Assembly: GCF_947494555.1 (NCBI RefSeq)
Contig: NZ_CANLVF010000006.1
Coordinates: 351,374 to 415,373, forward strand
Origin: an uncultured Roseibium sp.
GTDB lineage: Bacteria; Pseudomonadota; Alphaproteobacteria; Rhizobiales; Stappiaceae
Direction: 5' to 3'
Length of the DNA stretch: 64,000 nt
In this document: piece after piece, positions 18,169 to 25,753 of the stretch
Layout of the letters: each line of letters begins with the position of its first letter
How positions within the stretch are numbered: the stretch's first letter is position 1
Program-made: the position numbers and the translations under genes
Notes under the pieces: model-generated
Database searches by the model: none
What the model saw: only the letters and a program-made list of their open reading frames with translations
Told to the model about the DNA's origin: nothing

Positions 18169-18575
18169 TCCGCCTCATCCTTTTGCCAGTAAGGCGTACC
18201 GCGCACTTCGGGTAGACCGCTCGTTTCCGAATGAGAAAACCAGCGTTTCTGAGTGCGTGTTATCCGGAACCGCCCGCCGCAGTGGGGGTCGGCACAGGCA
18301 ACTTCCGCATCGGTCGACATCCAGTCATTCGGGTGCGTCTCCCGTTGCTTGGCCGGCAAAAGCGGCAAGACCGCTGCGAGCGCATACATGGAAACGCGCT
18401 GCCCCTCGGCGAATACGAGTGCTTCGCCTTCCACGGCGAAACTTTCGCCTTCAATATGCCGGCACACAGGTCTTCGCCCGTCGAGAACCGTCTCCACTTT
18501 CAGGTCATAGAGCCAAAACCCGTCCTTTCGTTCGGAGGGTTTTTCTTCGAGGGCACCTTTGTTTTCGTCGGCCAC
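18165..18575 (-). CDS. Small protein, probably TIGR04076-like family, function unknown
   Basis: A soluble protein of 136 aa with no signal peptide. Residues about 19-60 form a small beta domain (FWLYDLKVETV, CRHIEGESFAVEG). They are followed by the conserved block ALAAVLPLLPAKQR and DWMSTDAEVACADPHCGGRF, with two cysteines in CADPHC, a possible metal site. The pattern resembles what I recall of TIGR04076-type proteins, but I am not certain. It is first in the minus-strand operon and overlaps the AKR by ATGA, so it probably belongs to the same pathway. Confidence 0.65.
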   Translation of the reverse strand: MADENKGALEEKPSERKDGFWLYDLKVETVLDGRRPVCRHIEGESFAVEGEALVFAEGQRVSMYALAAVLPLLPAKQRETHPNDWMSTDAEVACADPHCGGRFRITRTQKRWFSHSETSGLPEVRGTPYWQKDEAE

Positions 18576-18616
18576 CGCTCCCCACTTTTTTGTCTTAGCG
18601 CCTTGCGTGTGATCTG

Positions 18617-18631
18617 TGATATTTTATACCA
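18617..18631. promoter_or_regulatory. Candidate GntR/FCD operator between divergent genes
   Basis: TGATAT-TTT-ATACCA is an inverted repeat with a single mismatch in the 111-bp gap between the minus-strand AKR/Liv operon and the plus-strand GntR gene. Size and position fit a FadR-subfamily operator controlling both directions. No binding data. Confidence 0.4.
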
Positions 18632-18686
18632 TGTCTCAAAATGGAGTTGTCAAGAAAGAAACCCGCCAAGGGTCGGAAGGACAGGG

Positions 18687-19337
18687 ATGAGCCAGCCGAA
18701 AATTGCCCGGATAGATCAGTCTAAGTTGCGAGAAAGCGCCTATGACGCATTGCGCGAAGCCTTCACGCGCGGAGCATTTGCACCTGGTGAGACGGTCAGC
18801 CTGAGAATGCTGGCGGGTCAACTCGGCACGTCCATGACACCTGTCCGCGAAGCGGTCAGGCGCCTCGTCGCCGAAGGTGCCCTCGTTGATACGCCCAGCC
18901 GCACGCTCGAAGTGCCCCCTTTTGACGCGAACAGAATGCGTGAACTGAAGTCAGCGCGTCTCGCGCTTGAGGCCTTGCTGCTCGAAGAGGCCATGGATCA
19001 TCTCGATGCGGCTGCGATAGATGCGCTTGAAGACATCATTTCCGCCCCCCGGTCCGACAGCGGCACGCCGGATCTGAAGCAAAATTATGACTTCCATTTC
19101 AATCTTTACCGGCATTCCGGTTCAAGGGTGATCCTTCCGCTGGTGGAAGCGCTCTGGCTACAATATGGCGCTTTCCTGAACCTCGTTGTCCGGGAACGGT
19201 CCGCCAACGAGATCCCGGAACACATCCATCACCAGGAAATCATTGCCGCCCTGCGGAAACCGGATCGCGACGCGGCACAGCACGCCCTGGCGATGGATAT
19301 CGAACGCAGCTTCAAACTCCTGTTGCCGGAAACCTGA
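18687..19337 (+). CDS. GntR-family regulator with FCD effector domain
   Basis: A protein of 216 aa. I took the ATG at 18687, preceded by ACAGGG; a much longer open frame overlaps the divergent gene. Residues about 12-75 are the GntR winged helix (LRESAYDALREAFTRGAF, SMTPVREAVRRLVAEGAL). Residues about 85-212 are the all-helical FCD domain with the metal-site pattern Asp/His...His (YDFHFNLYRHSG, HIHHQEII). It diverges from the AKR/Liv operon and precedes an AKR-RidA fusion by 10 bp, so it probably controls both units in response to a small acid. Confidence 0.92.
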   Translation: MSQPKIARIDQSKLRESAYDALREAFTRGAFAPGETVSLRMLAGQLGTSMTPVREAVRRLVAEGALVDTPSRTLEVPPFDANRMRELKSARLALEALLLEEAMDHLDAAAIDALEDIISAPRSDSGTPDLKQNYDFHFNLYRHSGSRVILPLVEALWLQYGAFLNLVVRERSANEIPEHIHHQEIIAALRKPDRDAAQHALAMDIERSFKLLLPET

Positions 19338-19347
19338 AGGACCTTCC

Positions 19348-20823
19348 ATGACACTGATGCCGCCGCGACAGCCGCTTGCCAACGGACTTGAGATCAGCCG
19401 CATCCTGACAGGCCTCTGGCAGGTCGCCGATATCGAAAAAGACGGGACCATTCTTGATCCGGACGCGGCTGCAGACGATCTCGAAAAGTACCTGGAAGCA
19501 GGGTTTTCGACATTCGACATGGCCGACCATTACGGCAGTGCCGAGATCATCTCCGGCCGCCTGCTGTCAAGGCACCGGGAAAGCAACCCGCCCCAGATCT
19601 GCACCAAATGGTGTCCGGAACCCGGACCTATGAGCGCGGATGTCGTCCGGACAGGCGTTCAGGACAGGCTGGACCGGCTCAATGCCGACAAGGTCGATCT
19701 GCTGCAATTCCACTGGTGGAGCTTTGAGCACCCGGCCTGGCTCGATGCCCTTCATGAATTGGCACGCCTGAAGGAAGAGGGTTTGATCAGGGCCCTTGGC
19801 GTGACAAATTTCGACGCTGCGCATCTGAGGCTGGCGCTCACCGACGGCATCCCGCTTGTCACCAACCAGGTTTCTTTCTCGATGATCGACCGGCGCGCCG
19901 CGGGACCACTTGCCGAGCTCTGTGCGGTCTCCGACGTGAAACTGCTCGCCTACGGTACCCTTTGCGGCGGCTTCCTGTCTGAGAGATGGCTGGGCAAAGC
20001 GGAACCTACGCATCTCTCAGACTGGTCGAAGATGAAGTACAAACGCTTCATCGACGCCGCAGGCGGGTGGTCGGCTTTTCAGGGCATTCTCCATGCAGCC
20101 GGTGACGTTGCAAAAAAACACGGCGTTTCGATTGCCAATGTCGCAACACGCTGGGTTCTGGATCAACCGTCTGTTGCCGGTGTGATCGTCGGAGCCCGCA
20201 TCGGCGAGAGCGAGCACATTGCCGACAATGCCAGACTGTTTTCTTTCTCGCTGGATCAGCAGGACCGCGATCAGCTCGCGCTGGCATTTGCCGGAACAAA
20301 AGACGTGCCGGGGGACTGCGGCGATGAATACCGGCGCCCTCCATTCCTGACCGCGTCGGGGGACCTCAGCCATCACCTGGCCGAAATGCCGCTTGCCCAC
20401 AATGCGAGGAACGCGCCACACCGGCCCGGCGCCGCACAGGTTCTCACGGGATCCGACTGGGAAGAGATCGCCGGATACTGCCGTGCGCAGAAGGTCGGCA
20501 ACAGGATCCTCGTTTCCGGTACCACGGCGGTCGCCGGTGCCGCACGTGCCGTTGCGCCGGAAGATGCAGCCGCGCAGACGACCTACATTCTCGACAAGAT
20601 CCTGGCTGCGCTCACCGCGCTCGGCGCAAGCGCCAAGGACGTCGTTCGAACTCGGATTTACATCGTCGACGAAGCCGATGTGCTTGACATTTCAAAAGCG
20701 CACGGGCGTGTTTTTGCGGATATCAAACCAGCCAACACACTCGTAATCGTTGCCGGTCTGATCGGCGATCACAAAGTGGAAATCGAGGCAGAAGCCGTAC
20801 TTCCTGAAGCGACGCCTACTTAA
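19348..20823 (+). CDS. Aldo/keto reductase-RidA fusion protein
   Basis: A 491-aa protein with two domains. Residues about 13-345 are an AKR barrel with a full tetrad: Asp57, Tyr62 (FDMADHY), Lys87 and His122 (QFHWWS). Residues about 366-488 are a complete YjgF/RidA domain (GNRILVSGTTAVAG, VVRTRIYIVDEADVL, VEIEAEAVLPE). In the RidA half the deaminase arginine position reads PANTLV, so Asn replaces Arg and classical imine deamination is unlikely. The frame is continuous with no stop or frameshift between domains, so the fusion is real unless there is an assembly error. It follows its putative GntR regulator. Confidence 0.88.
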   Translation: MTLMPPRQPLANGLEISRILTGLWQVADIEKDGTILDPDAAADDLEKYLEAGFSTFDMADHYGSAEIISGRLLSRHRESNPPQICTKWCPEPGPMSADVVRTGVQDRLDRLNADKVDLLQFHWWSFEHPAWLDALHELARLKEEGLIRALGVTNFDAAHLRLALTDGIPLVTNQVSFSMIDRRAAGPLAELCAVSDVKLLAYGTLCGGFLSERWLGKAEPTHLSDWSKMKYKRFIDAAGGWSAFQGILHAAGDVAKKHGVSIANVATRWVLDQPSVAGVIVGARIGESEHIADNARLFSFSLDQQDRDQLALAFAGTKDVPGDCGDEYRRPPFLTASGDLSHHLAEMPLAHNARNAPHRPGAAQVLTGSDWEEIAGYCRAQKVGNRILVSGTTAVAGAARAVAPEDAAAQTTYILDKILAALTALGASAKDVVRTRIYIVDEADVLDISKAHGRVFADIKPANTLVIVAGLIGDHKVEIEAEAVLPEATPT

Positions 20824-20849
20824 GAAAACGCGGTCGCGACCCGGAAGGA

Positions 20850-22229
20850 TTACGACAACGGCGCACGGCCAGCCAGCATCCCCAGCACGACCGCACTCAG
20901 GAGCCCGTTCCCGGAAAGATATCCGCTGTCGGCTTTGCCCGAAACGCCGCATGCGGCCCCGCCACAGGCATAGAGATTGGCAAATCCCGACCCGTCCTCT
21001 CCGAGGACACGCGCGTTGTCGCCCGTTCTGAGGCCGCCCTGGGTGTGAAAAAGAGCGCCGGTCACCCGAACGCCGCAATAGGGAGCCTGCAAGGCTTCGG
21101 ACCCGAATTCGCGGTTGAACTCATCGACGCCATTCATGGGAATTGACGCCATCGTTTCCGCAAAAGCCTCGGGTGGCAAACCCATCTCGCGGGCGAGCCC
21201 TTCCAGCGTTTCGCTCTTCTTGATCGCCCCCACCGCCTCCGCCTGTTTGAAGTCTTCGAACTGACGGGCAATGGAAGCAATCCGGCTGTCGAAAATCGCA
21301 AACGCTTCCCCGTCCGGCTGCGCCAGGACGGCACGCGCTGCTTCGGAATAGCCTTGCGCCTCGTTCCAGAACCGCCTGCCGTACTTGTTCACCTGGACAC
21401 CGCCCTCCGTTATCACGGCCCAGGTTAAGAGAATGCCGTGGGGATGGGCGACGTTGCCATGGCCCTGATAGGAACCGAGATGCGCAAGATCGGCACCGAT
21501 TGACCGGCCCCAAAGTAGCGCTTCGCCACGATTGCCGTCATGTCCGAACCACAGCGCGTTCTCGATGTCAGGCAGTAGTTGATGCACAAGCATCCGGTTG
21601 CCGCCAAAGCCGTTGCAGGCAAGGATGAGCTTGTCGCAGCCGATGGTCTCAATCCCACCATCGGGCCGCGAGACGGCGACGCCTTTGACATCTCCGTCTT
21701 CAAAAAACAGACGATTGGCGCGCCGTTCGCAAACGATATCGATCCCGGCCGTTTCGCATGTGGCCCGGAGCGTGTCGATCAGCTCCGCGCCGGATCTCGT
21801 TGGCAAGCCATGCATGCGTTTGCGGCTGTGGCCCGGATACTCGAAATTCGTAATCACCGAGAAGGGCAGGCCGAATGTGTCCGACAACCAGTCGATTGCC
21901 GGTGCCGAATGGCGGGTCAGGCGATCCACCAGCGCCTGCTCGTTCTGATCACCCGCTTTTTTTTGAATGTCTGCCGCAAAGCGCCCGGCGTCATCTTCAA
22001 TGCCAGCACTGGCCTGAATTCCGGTACCGGCGGCAGGGATCAGTCCGGCGGACAGCGAAGTCGATCCTGCCGGCACCGGGTCGGCTTCAACAACAAGCAC
22101 CGACTGGTTCACCTCATCAGCCGCAAGCGCCGCCACCAACCCGCCCGCGCCTGCGCCAATGATCAGGGTTTCGCATGTCAGGTCAAAATTGTCGGGGGCC
22201 TTTGAGACGTCAGCTTTCGTTTCGGTCAT
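20850..22229 (-). CDS. FAD-dependent oxidoreductase, fumarate reductase/ketosteroid dehydrogenase flavoprotein type
   Basis: A FAD_binding_2-type protein of 459 aa. The N-terminal TLIIGAGAGGLVAALAA lies at residues about 21-37 with an acidic residue at the end of strand 2 (VVEAD). The protein shows AGLIPAAGTG, GHDGNRGEALLWGRSIGA, and the C-terminal FAD-closing motif SGKADSGYLSGNGLL. It lacks a signal peptide or haem domain, so it is a soluble flavoprotein. It may reduce or oxidise a C=C bond next to a carboxylate. It is the last gene of the minus-strand operon and overlaps the lyase gene by 20 nt, with AAGGG upstream of its ATG. It converges with the AKR-RidA gene, leaving 26 bp. Confidence 0.87.
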   Translation of the reverse strand: MTETKADVSKAPDNFDLTCETLIIGAGAGGLVAALAADEVNQSVLVVEADPVPAGSTSLSAGLIPAAGTGIQASAGIEDDAGRFAADIQKKAGDQNEQALVDRLTRHSAPAIDWLSDTFGLPFSVITNFEYPGHSRKRMHGLPTRSGAELIDTLRATCETAGIDIVCERRANRLFFEDGDVKGVAVSRPDGGIETIGCDKLILACNGFGGNRMLVHQLLPDIENALWFGHDGNRGEALLWGRSIGADLAHLGSYQGHGNVAHPHGILLTWAVITEGGVQVNKYGRRFWNEAQGYSEAARAVLAQPDGEAFAIFDSRIASIARQFEDFKQAEAVGAIKKSETLEGLAREMGLPPEAFAETMASIPMNGVDEFNREFGSEALQAPYCGVRVTGALFHTQGGLRTGDNARVLGEDGSGFANLYACGGAACGVSGKADSGYLSGNGLLSAVVLGMLAGRAPLS

Positions 22230-23076
22230 ACGACACGCCCTTGGCCAGCATTTCTGCCGTTCCTATCACGCTGTTGAGGCCGTCGAAGTCGAACATTCTG
22301 TCGGCAAATGGCCGATTGCTGCCGTTTTTTCGAAGGCTCTCGTAGTAGTCTCCAGCCGTTCGCGCGATCGCACGGACAATGCCGCCAGGGAATATCACGA
22401 TCGAATAGCCCAGTTCCTCCAGATCATCGGCTCCTGTGATCGGCGTCGCGCCGCCCTCGACCATGTTGGCCAGCAAAGGCACGCGGTTTTCGAAATGCCG
22501 CGCGACTTCCGAGAGTTGTTCGCGTGACCGGGGCGCTTCGATGAAGAGAACATCCGCGCCAGCTTCAAGATACAACTCAGCGCGATCGATCGCCGCCGAA
22601 AAGCCTTCGACGGCGATAGCATCCGTGCGGGCGATGATCAGGGTTTCGTCCGAATTGCGGACATCTGCCATGGCCTTGACCTTGCCTGCCATTTCGCCAG
22701 GTGAAATCAGGGACTTGTCCGCGAGATGACCGCATCTTTTCGGATAAGTCTGATCCTCGACCTGAAGCGCCGATGCGCCTGCACGCTCATAAAGTCGCAT
22801 GGTTCTCTGCGCATTGAGGGCGTTTCCGAACCCCGTATCGGCGTCAATGATGACCGGCAATTCAGTGCGATCCGCAATCAGCGCCATGGCGTCGGTCATC
22901 TCGGTAACGGCTGTCAGCCCGATGTCGGGACGCCCAAGTCGGGTGTAGGAGACCGCAGCGCCGCTCAAGTAAAGCACCTCGAAGCCTGCCTCGGTTGCAA
23001 TGGAAGCAGTCAGGCCGTCATAGACACCCGGTGCGACCAGAATATTGTCTTGTTGCAAGCGCTTTTTCAGGCTCAT
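22210..23076 (-). CDS. Isocitrate lyase/PEP mutase-family C-C lyase (dimethylmalate/methylisocitrate lyase-like)
   Basis: A protein of 288 aa starting at MSLKKRLQQ (23076), whose ATG overlaps the isochorismatase-like stop by 4 nt. The Mg-binding DADTGFGNALN (about residues 81-91) and the catalytic loop PKRCGHL, with the lyase cysteine, are intact. So it should be a retro-aldol lyase of the methylisocitrate/2,3-dimethylmalate lyase branch rather than a phosphonate mutase. Such enzymes split a 2-hydroxy-dicarboxylate into pyruvate or glyoxylate plus another acid. The neighbouring LeuC/LeuD-like hydratase would supply such a hydroxy acid. Confidence 0.88.
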   Translation of the reverse strand: MSLKKRLQQDNILVAPGVYDGLTASIATEAGFEVLYLSGAAVSYTRLGRPDIGLTAVTEMTDAMALIADRTELPVIIDADTGFGNALNAQRTMRLYERAGASALQVEDQTYPKRCGHLADKSLISPGEMAGKVKAMADVRNSDETLIIARTDAIAVEGFSAAIDRAELYLEAGADVLFIEAPRSREQLSEVARHFENRVPLLANMVEGGATPITGADDLEELGYSIVIFPGGIVRAIARTAGDYYESLRKNGSNRPFADRMFDFDGLNSVIGTAEMLAKGVSYDRNES

Positions 23077-23693
23077 GACGCGTTCTCCAGCCATGCCAGC
23101 ACGTCCTCGCACGACATGCGGCCGGTGACGGTTGCAAGCGACAGGAGTGTTGCTTCGTGAACCTCCTCGTTGAAAGCTGCGCTGCCGTCGGTCAAAAGGA
23201 CCGTATCGATGTTACGCAGATGCGCATCGCGCAAAGTCGATGCGACACCGCCATTGGTGACAATGCCGCCGACGATCAGGGTATCAATGCCGACCGCACG
23301 CATGATGTATTCGAGCCGCGTCTGATAAAATGCGGAATAGGCCACCTTTTCGATCACGAAGTCGGCCGGATAAAGCTCATCGACCAGCGTGTTGCCGAAG
23401 CTGCCAGGAGCGAAATCCCCCTTGGTTAGAAAAGGCCGAAGTTTCTTGAGGTGCGGCGCGATCAGCGGCTCGCCGCTTGCGTCCGGCACCAGGGTGAACT
23501 GGGCGGAAATATAATGTCCGCCACGTTTGCGAACGGCCTTCACTAGCGGTGCGATGCGCGCCGGCAATGCGGCGATGCTGTCCGCCCGTTGTCCGGCGCG
23601 ACCGTAGGCGCCGTCGGGGTGGAGAAAATCGTTCTGGAGATCAATCGTCAGCAGTGCCGTTCTGGCAAGATCCCACGTTTGCGGCTCGTTCAT
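23073..23693 (-). CDS. Isochorismatase-like hydrolase with catalytic Cys replaced by Gly
   Basis: A protein of 206 aa with the full isochorismatase fold. Asp18 (TIDLQNDF) and Lys116 (IEKVAYSAFYQT) match two members of the Asp-Lys-Cys triad. The third position in TNGGVAST is Gly149 where amidases have TNxCV; I re-read the codons and it is GGT. EntB/PhzD-type isochorismatases also lack this Cys, so the protein could act without a covalent intermediate or be catalytically altered. It is coupled by ATGA overlaps to hyuA-2 upstream and the lyase downstream. A simple amidase role is therefore doubtful. Confidence 0.87.
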   Translation of the reverse strand: MNEPQTWDLARTALLTIDLQNDFLHPDGAYGRAGQRADSIAALPARIAPLVKAVRKRGGHYISAQFTLVPDASGEPLIAPHLKKLRPFLTKGDFAPGSFGNTLVDELYPADFVIEKVAYSAFYQTRLEYIMRAVGIDTLIVGGIVTNGGVASTLRDAHLRNIDTVLLTDGSAAFNEEVHEATLLSLATVTGRMSCEDVLAWLENAS

Positions 23694-25753
23694 GACTGAC
23701 CTCCAAGGGGTTCGATTATGGTATTGCCGAAGGGATCGACACGGGCCTGCAAGTCAGGTTCGACAAGCACTGTCGTATCAGGCTGTTCGAGGATAGCCGG
23801 GCCTTCGATCACCGTTCCGACCGGAAGCTCGAGCCGGTCGAATATCTTTGTTTCATGCCACGTACCGCCAAAATGCACGTTGCGCGAGGTCTTAGGTTCA
23901 GATCGACCGGTCGTTTCGGGGGCAAGGGTTTTCAGGTCGAATTTCGGTCGCTTTCCAGTGACGGAGCTACGAAGGTTCAAGATCCGGCGCACGCCATTTT
24001 TCAGCAGCCGTCCGAACGTGGTCTCGTAGGTGGCGTCAAACGCCTTTTCGATTTCGGCGCACGTTGGCGGCACGATCCGGCCGTTTTCGGTTTGGACACT
24101 GAGCGGCACGGCCACGGTATGCGTCTGGCCGATGTAAGCCATATCCAGTTCAAAACTCAGCTCGCGTGCTTCGAAGGTCGTCCTGGCAGCATCGAGAAGG
24201 GCCATGCCCTGATCCGTGTGATCCTGCATGAACTCCGCAAGCGAGATTTCATCCAATGCTGCAACCAGTGCATTGATCGTTTGCACGAAGTCCTGGCGCA
24301 TATCCGCGATCACGCATCCCATCGCGGATGTGACGCCCGGATAGCGCGGCACGATGGCGCGCGCGATGCCGACATCCTTCAGCATCGCACCTGCATGCAA
24401 TGCCCCACCACCGCCAAAAGGCATGAAGGCGAAGTTCTTGGGATCAAAGCCGCGCTCGATGCTCACCAGCCGGATAGCGCCAGCCATACGCGAGTTTGCA
24501 ACCCGCAGAATGGCTTCAGCCGCTGCGAGGGTGTCCAGGGCGAGCGGCTGTCCGACATGCCAGTCGATGGCCTCGCGAGCGGCCACCACATCAAGCCGTT
24601 CAAGCTTTCCGCCGATCGGATTGTCCGGATCGATCCGGCCGAGAACGACATTGGCGTCGGTGACTGTCGGTCGCGTGTTGCCCAAGCCATAAGCGACCGG
24701 TCCGGGATCAGAGCCCGCACTTTCCGGTCCAATGTTCAACAGGCCGCCCTTGTCGACCCAGGCAATGGACCCGCCACCGGCACCGATCGTGGTGATCTCG
24801 ATCATCGGTGTCCGCACCACCATTCCGAAGTCAATGGAAGTCTGCGGGGACAACATGGACTGCCCCCTCGAGATCAGGGAGACATCGAAGCTGGTACCGC
24901 CCATGTCGCCGGTGATCACATTATCGAAACCCGCCGAAGACGCGATGTAGCCGGCGGCGATCACCCCGGCGGCCGGCCCTGACAACGCCGTTCGAATCGG
25001 CAGGCGGCAAGCCGTTTCCACGGCCATCACGCCGCCGTTGGATTGCACGATCATGAATTCGCCGTCGAACCCGCCCGAGGCGAGTGCCTGTTCGAGGCGG
25101 TGCAGATAACCCGATACTTCCGGCTGGAGGTAGGCATTGAGCGCCGTTGTCGAGAAGCGCTCGAACTCGCGGATCTCGGGCAGGATCTCAGAAGAGGCCG
25201 AGACATGCTGGTTCATCCAGACCTCGCGAACCGCAGCCACCGCAGCCGCTTCGTTTGCCGAATTGGCATAGGCATTGGCAAAGAGGATCGCCACGGCTTC
25301 ACAGCCCTGGTCCTGCAGCTGGCGCGCCGCTGCGCGAACGGCGTCCAGATCAACCGGCGTTCTGATCGACCCGTCAGCGAGTGTCCGCTCCGGCACTTCA
25401 AGGCGGTTGCGCCGGTCGACGACCGGTTCGAAATCGCCGCGCAGACCCCAGGTTCTCGGCCGGTCGCGGCGGCGCATTTCCAGGACATCACGCAGGCCTT
25501 GCGTGCAGATTACGCCCGTTGTTGCGCCTTTTCGTTCCAGCAGCGCATTGGTGCCGGCCGTCGTTCCGTGAACAACGACCGATATCTCCGACATATCTGT
25601 AACCTGACGGGAGATCCCTTCCAGAAACCCGCCGGACTGATCCGGCCGCGTTGTCGGAACCTTGGCAACAGATGCGGATCCGTCGGCCTCGTTGAGCACA
25701 AAGACATCGGTGAATGTGCCGCCGACATCGACGCCGATCATGCGTCCTTTCAT
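23690..25753 (-). CDS. hyuA: Hydantoinase/oxoprolinase family protein, subunit A (pair 2)
   Basis: A protein of 687 aa. I chose the ATG at 25753 (MKGRMIGVDVGGTFTDV), which overlaps the hyuB stop by 4 nt. It has the N-terminal phosphate loop DVGGTFTDVF, the second site ITGDMGGTSFDVSL near residue 285, and the late PFGGGGALHAG. It is distinct from the copy at 4799 in most non-motif positions. It works with HyuB-2 in ATP-dependent ring opening or carboxylation. The order is tautomerase-like, hyuB, hyuA, isochorismatase-like, lyase, flavoprotein. Confidence 0.93.
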   Translation of the reverse strand: MKGRMIGVDVGGTFTDVFVLNEADGSASVAKVPTTRPDQSGGFLEGISRQVTDMSEISVVVHGTTAGTNALLERKGATTGVICTQGLRDVLEMRRRDRPRTWGLRGDFEPVVDRRNRLEVPERTLADGSIRTPVDLDAVRAAARQLQDQGCEAVAILFANAYANSANEAAAVAAVREVWMNQHVSASSEILPEIREFERFSTTALNAYLQPEVSGYLHRLEQALASGGFDGEFMIVQSNGGVMAVETACRLPIRTALSGPAAGVIAAGYIASSAGFDNVITGDMGGTSFDVSLISRGQSMLSPQTSIDFGMVVRTPMIEITTIGAGGGSIAWVDKGGLLNIGPESAGSDPGPVAYGLGNTRPTVTDANVVLGRIDPDNPIGGKLERLDVVAAREAIDWHVGQPLALDTLAAAEAILRVANSRMAGAIRLVSIERGFDPKNFAFMPFGGGGALHAGAMLKDVGIARAIVPRYPGVTSAMGCVIADMRQDFVQTINALVAALDEISLAEFMQDHTDQGMALLDAARTTFEARELSFELDMAYIGQTHTVAVPLSVQTENGRIVPPTCAEIEKAFDATYETTFGRLLKNGVRRILNLRSSVTGKRPKFDLKTLAPETTGRSEPKTSRNVHFGGTWHETKIFDRLELPVGTVIEGPAILEQPDTTVLVEPDLQARVDPFGNTIIEPLGGQS

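Noticed and set aside
23855..24982. 375-codon plus-strand frame opposite hyuA pair 2
   Set aside because: It is fully antisense to hyuA-2 and lacks any domain.
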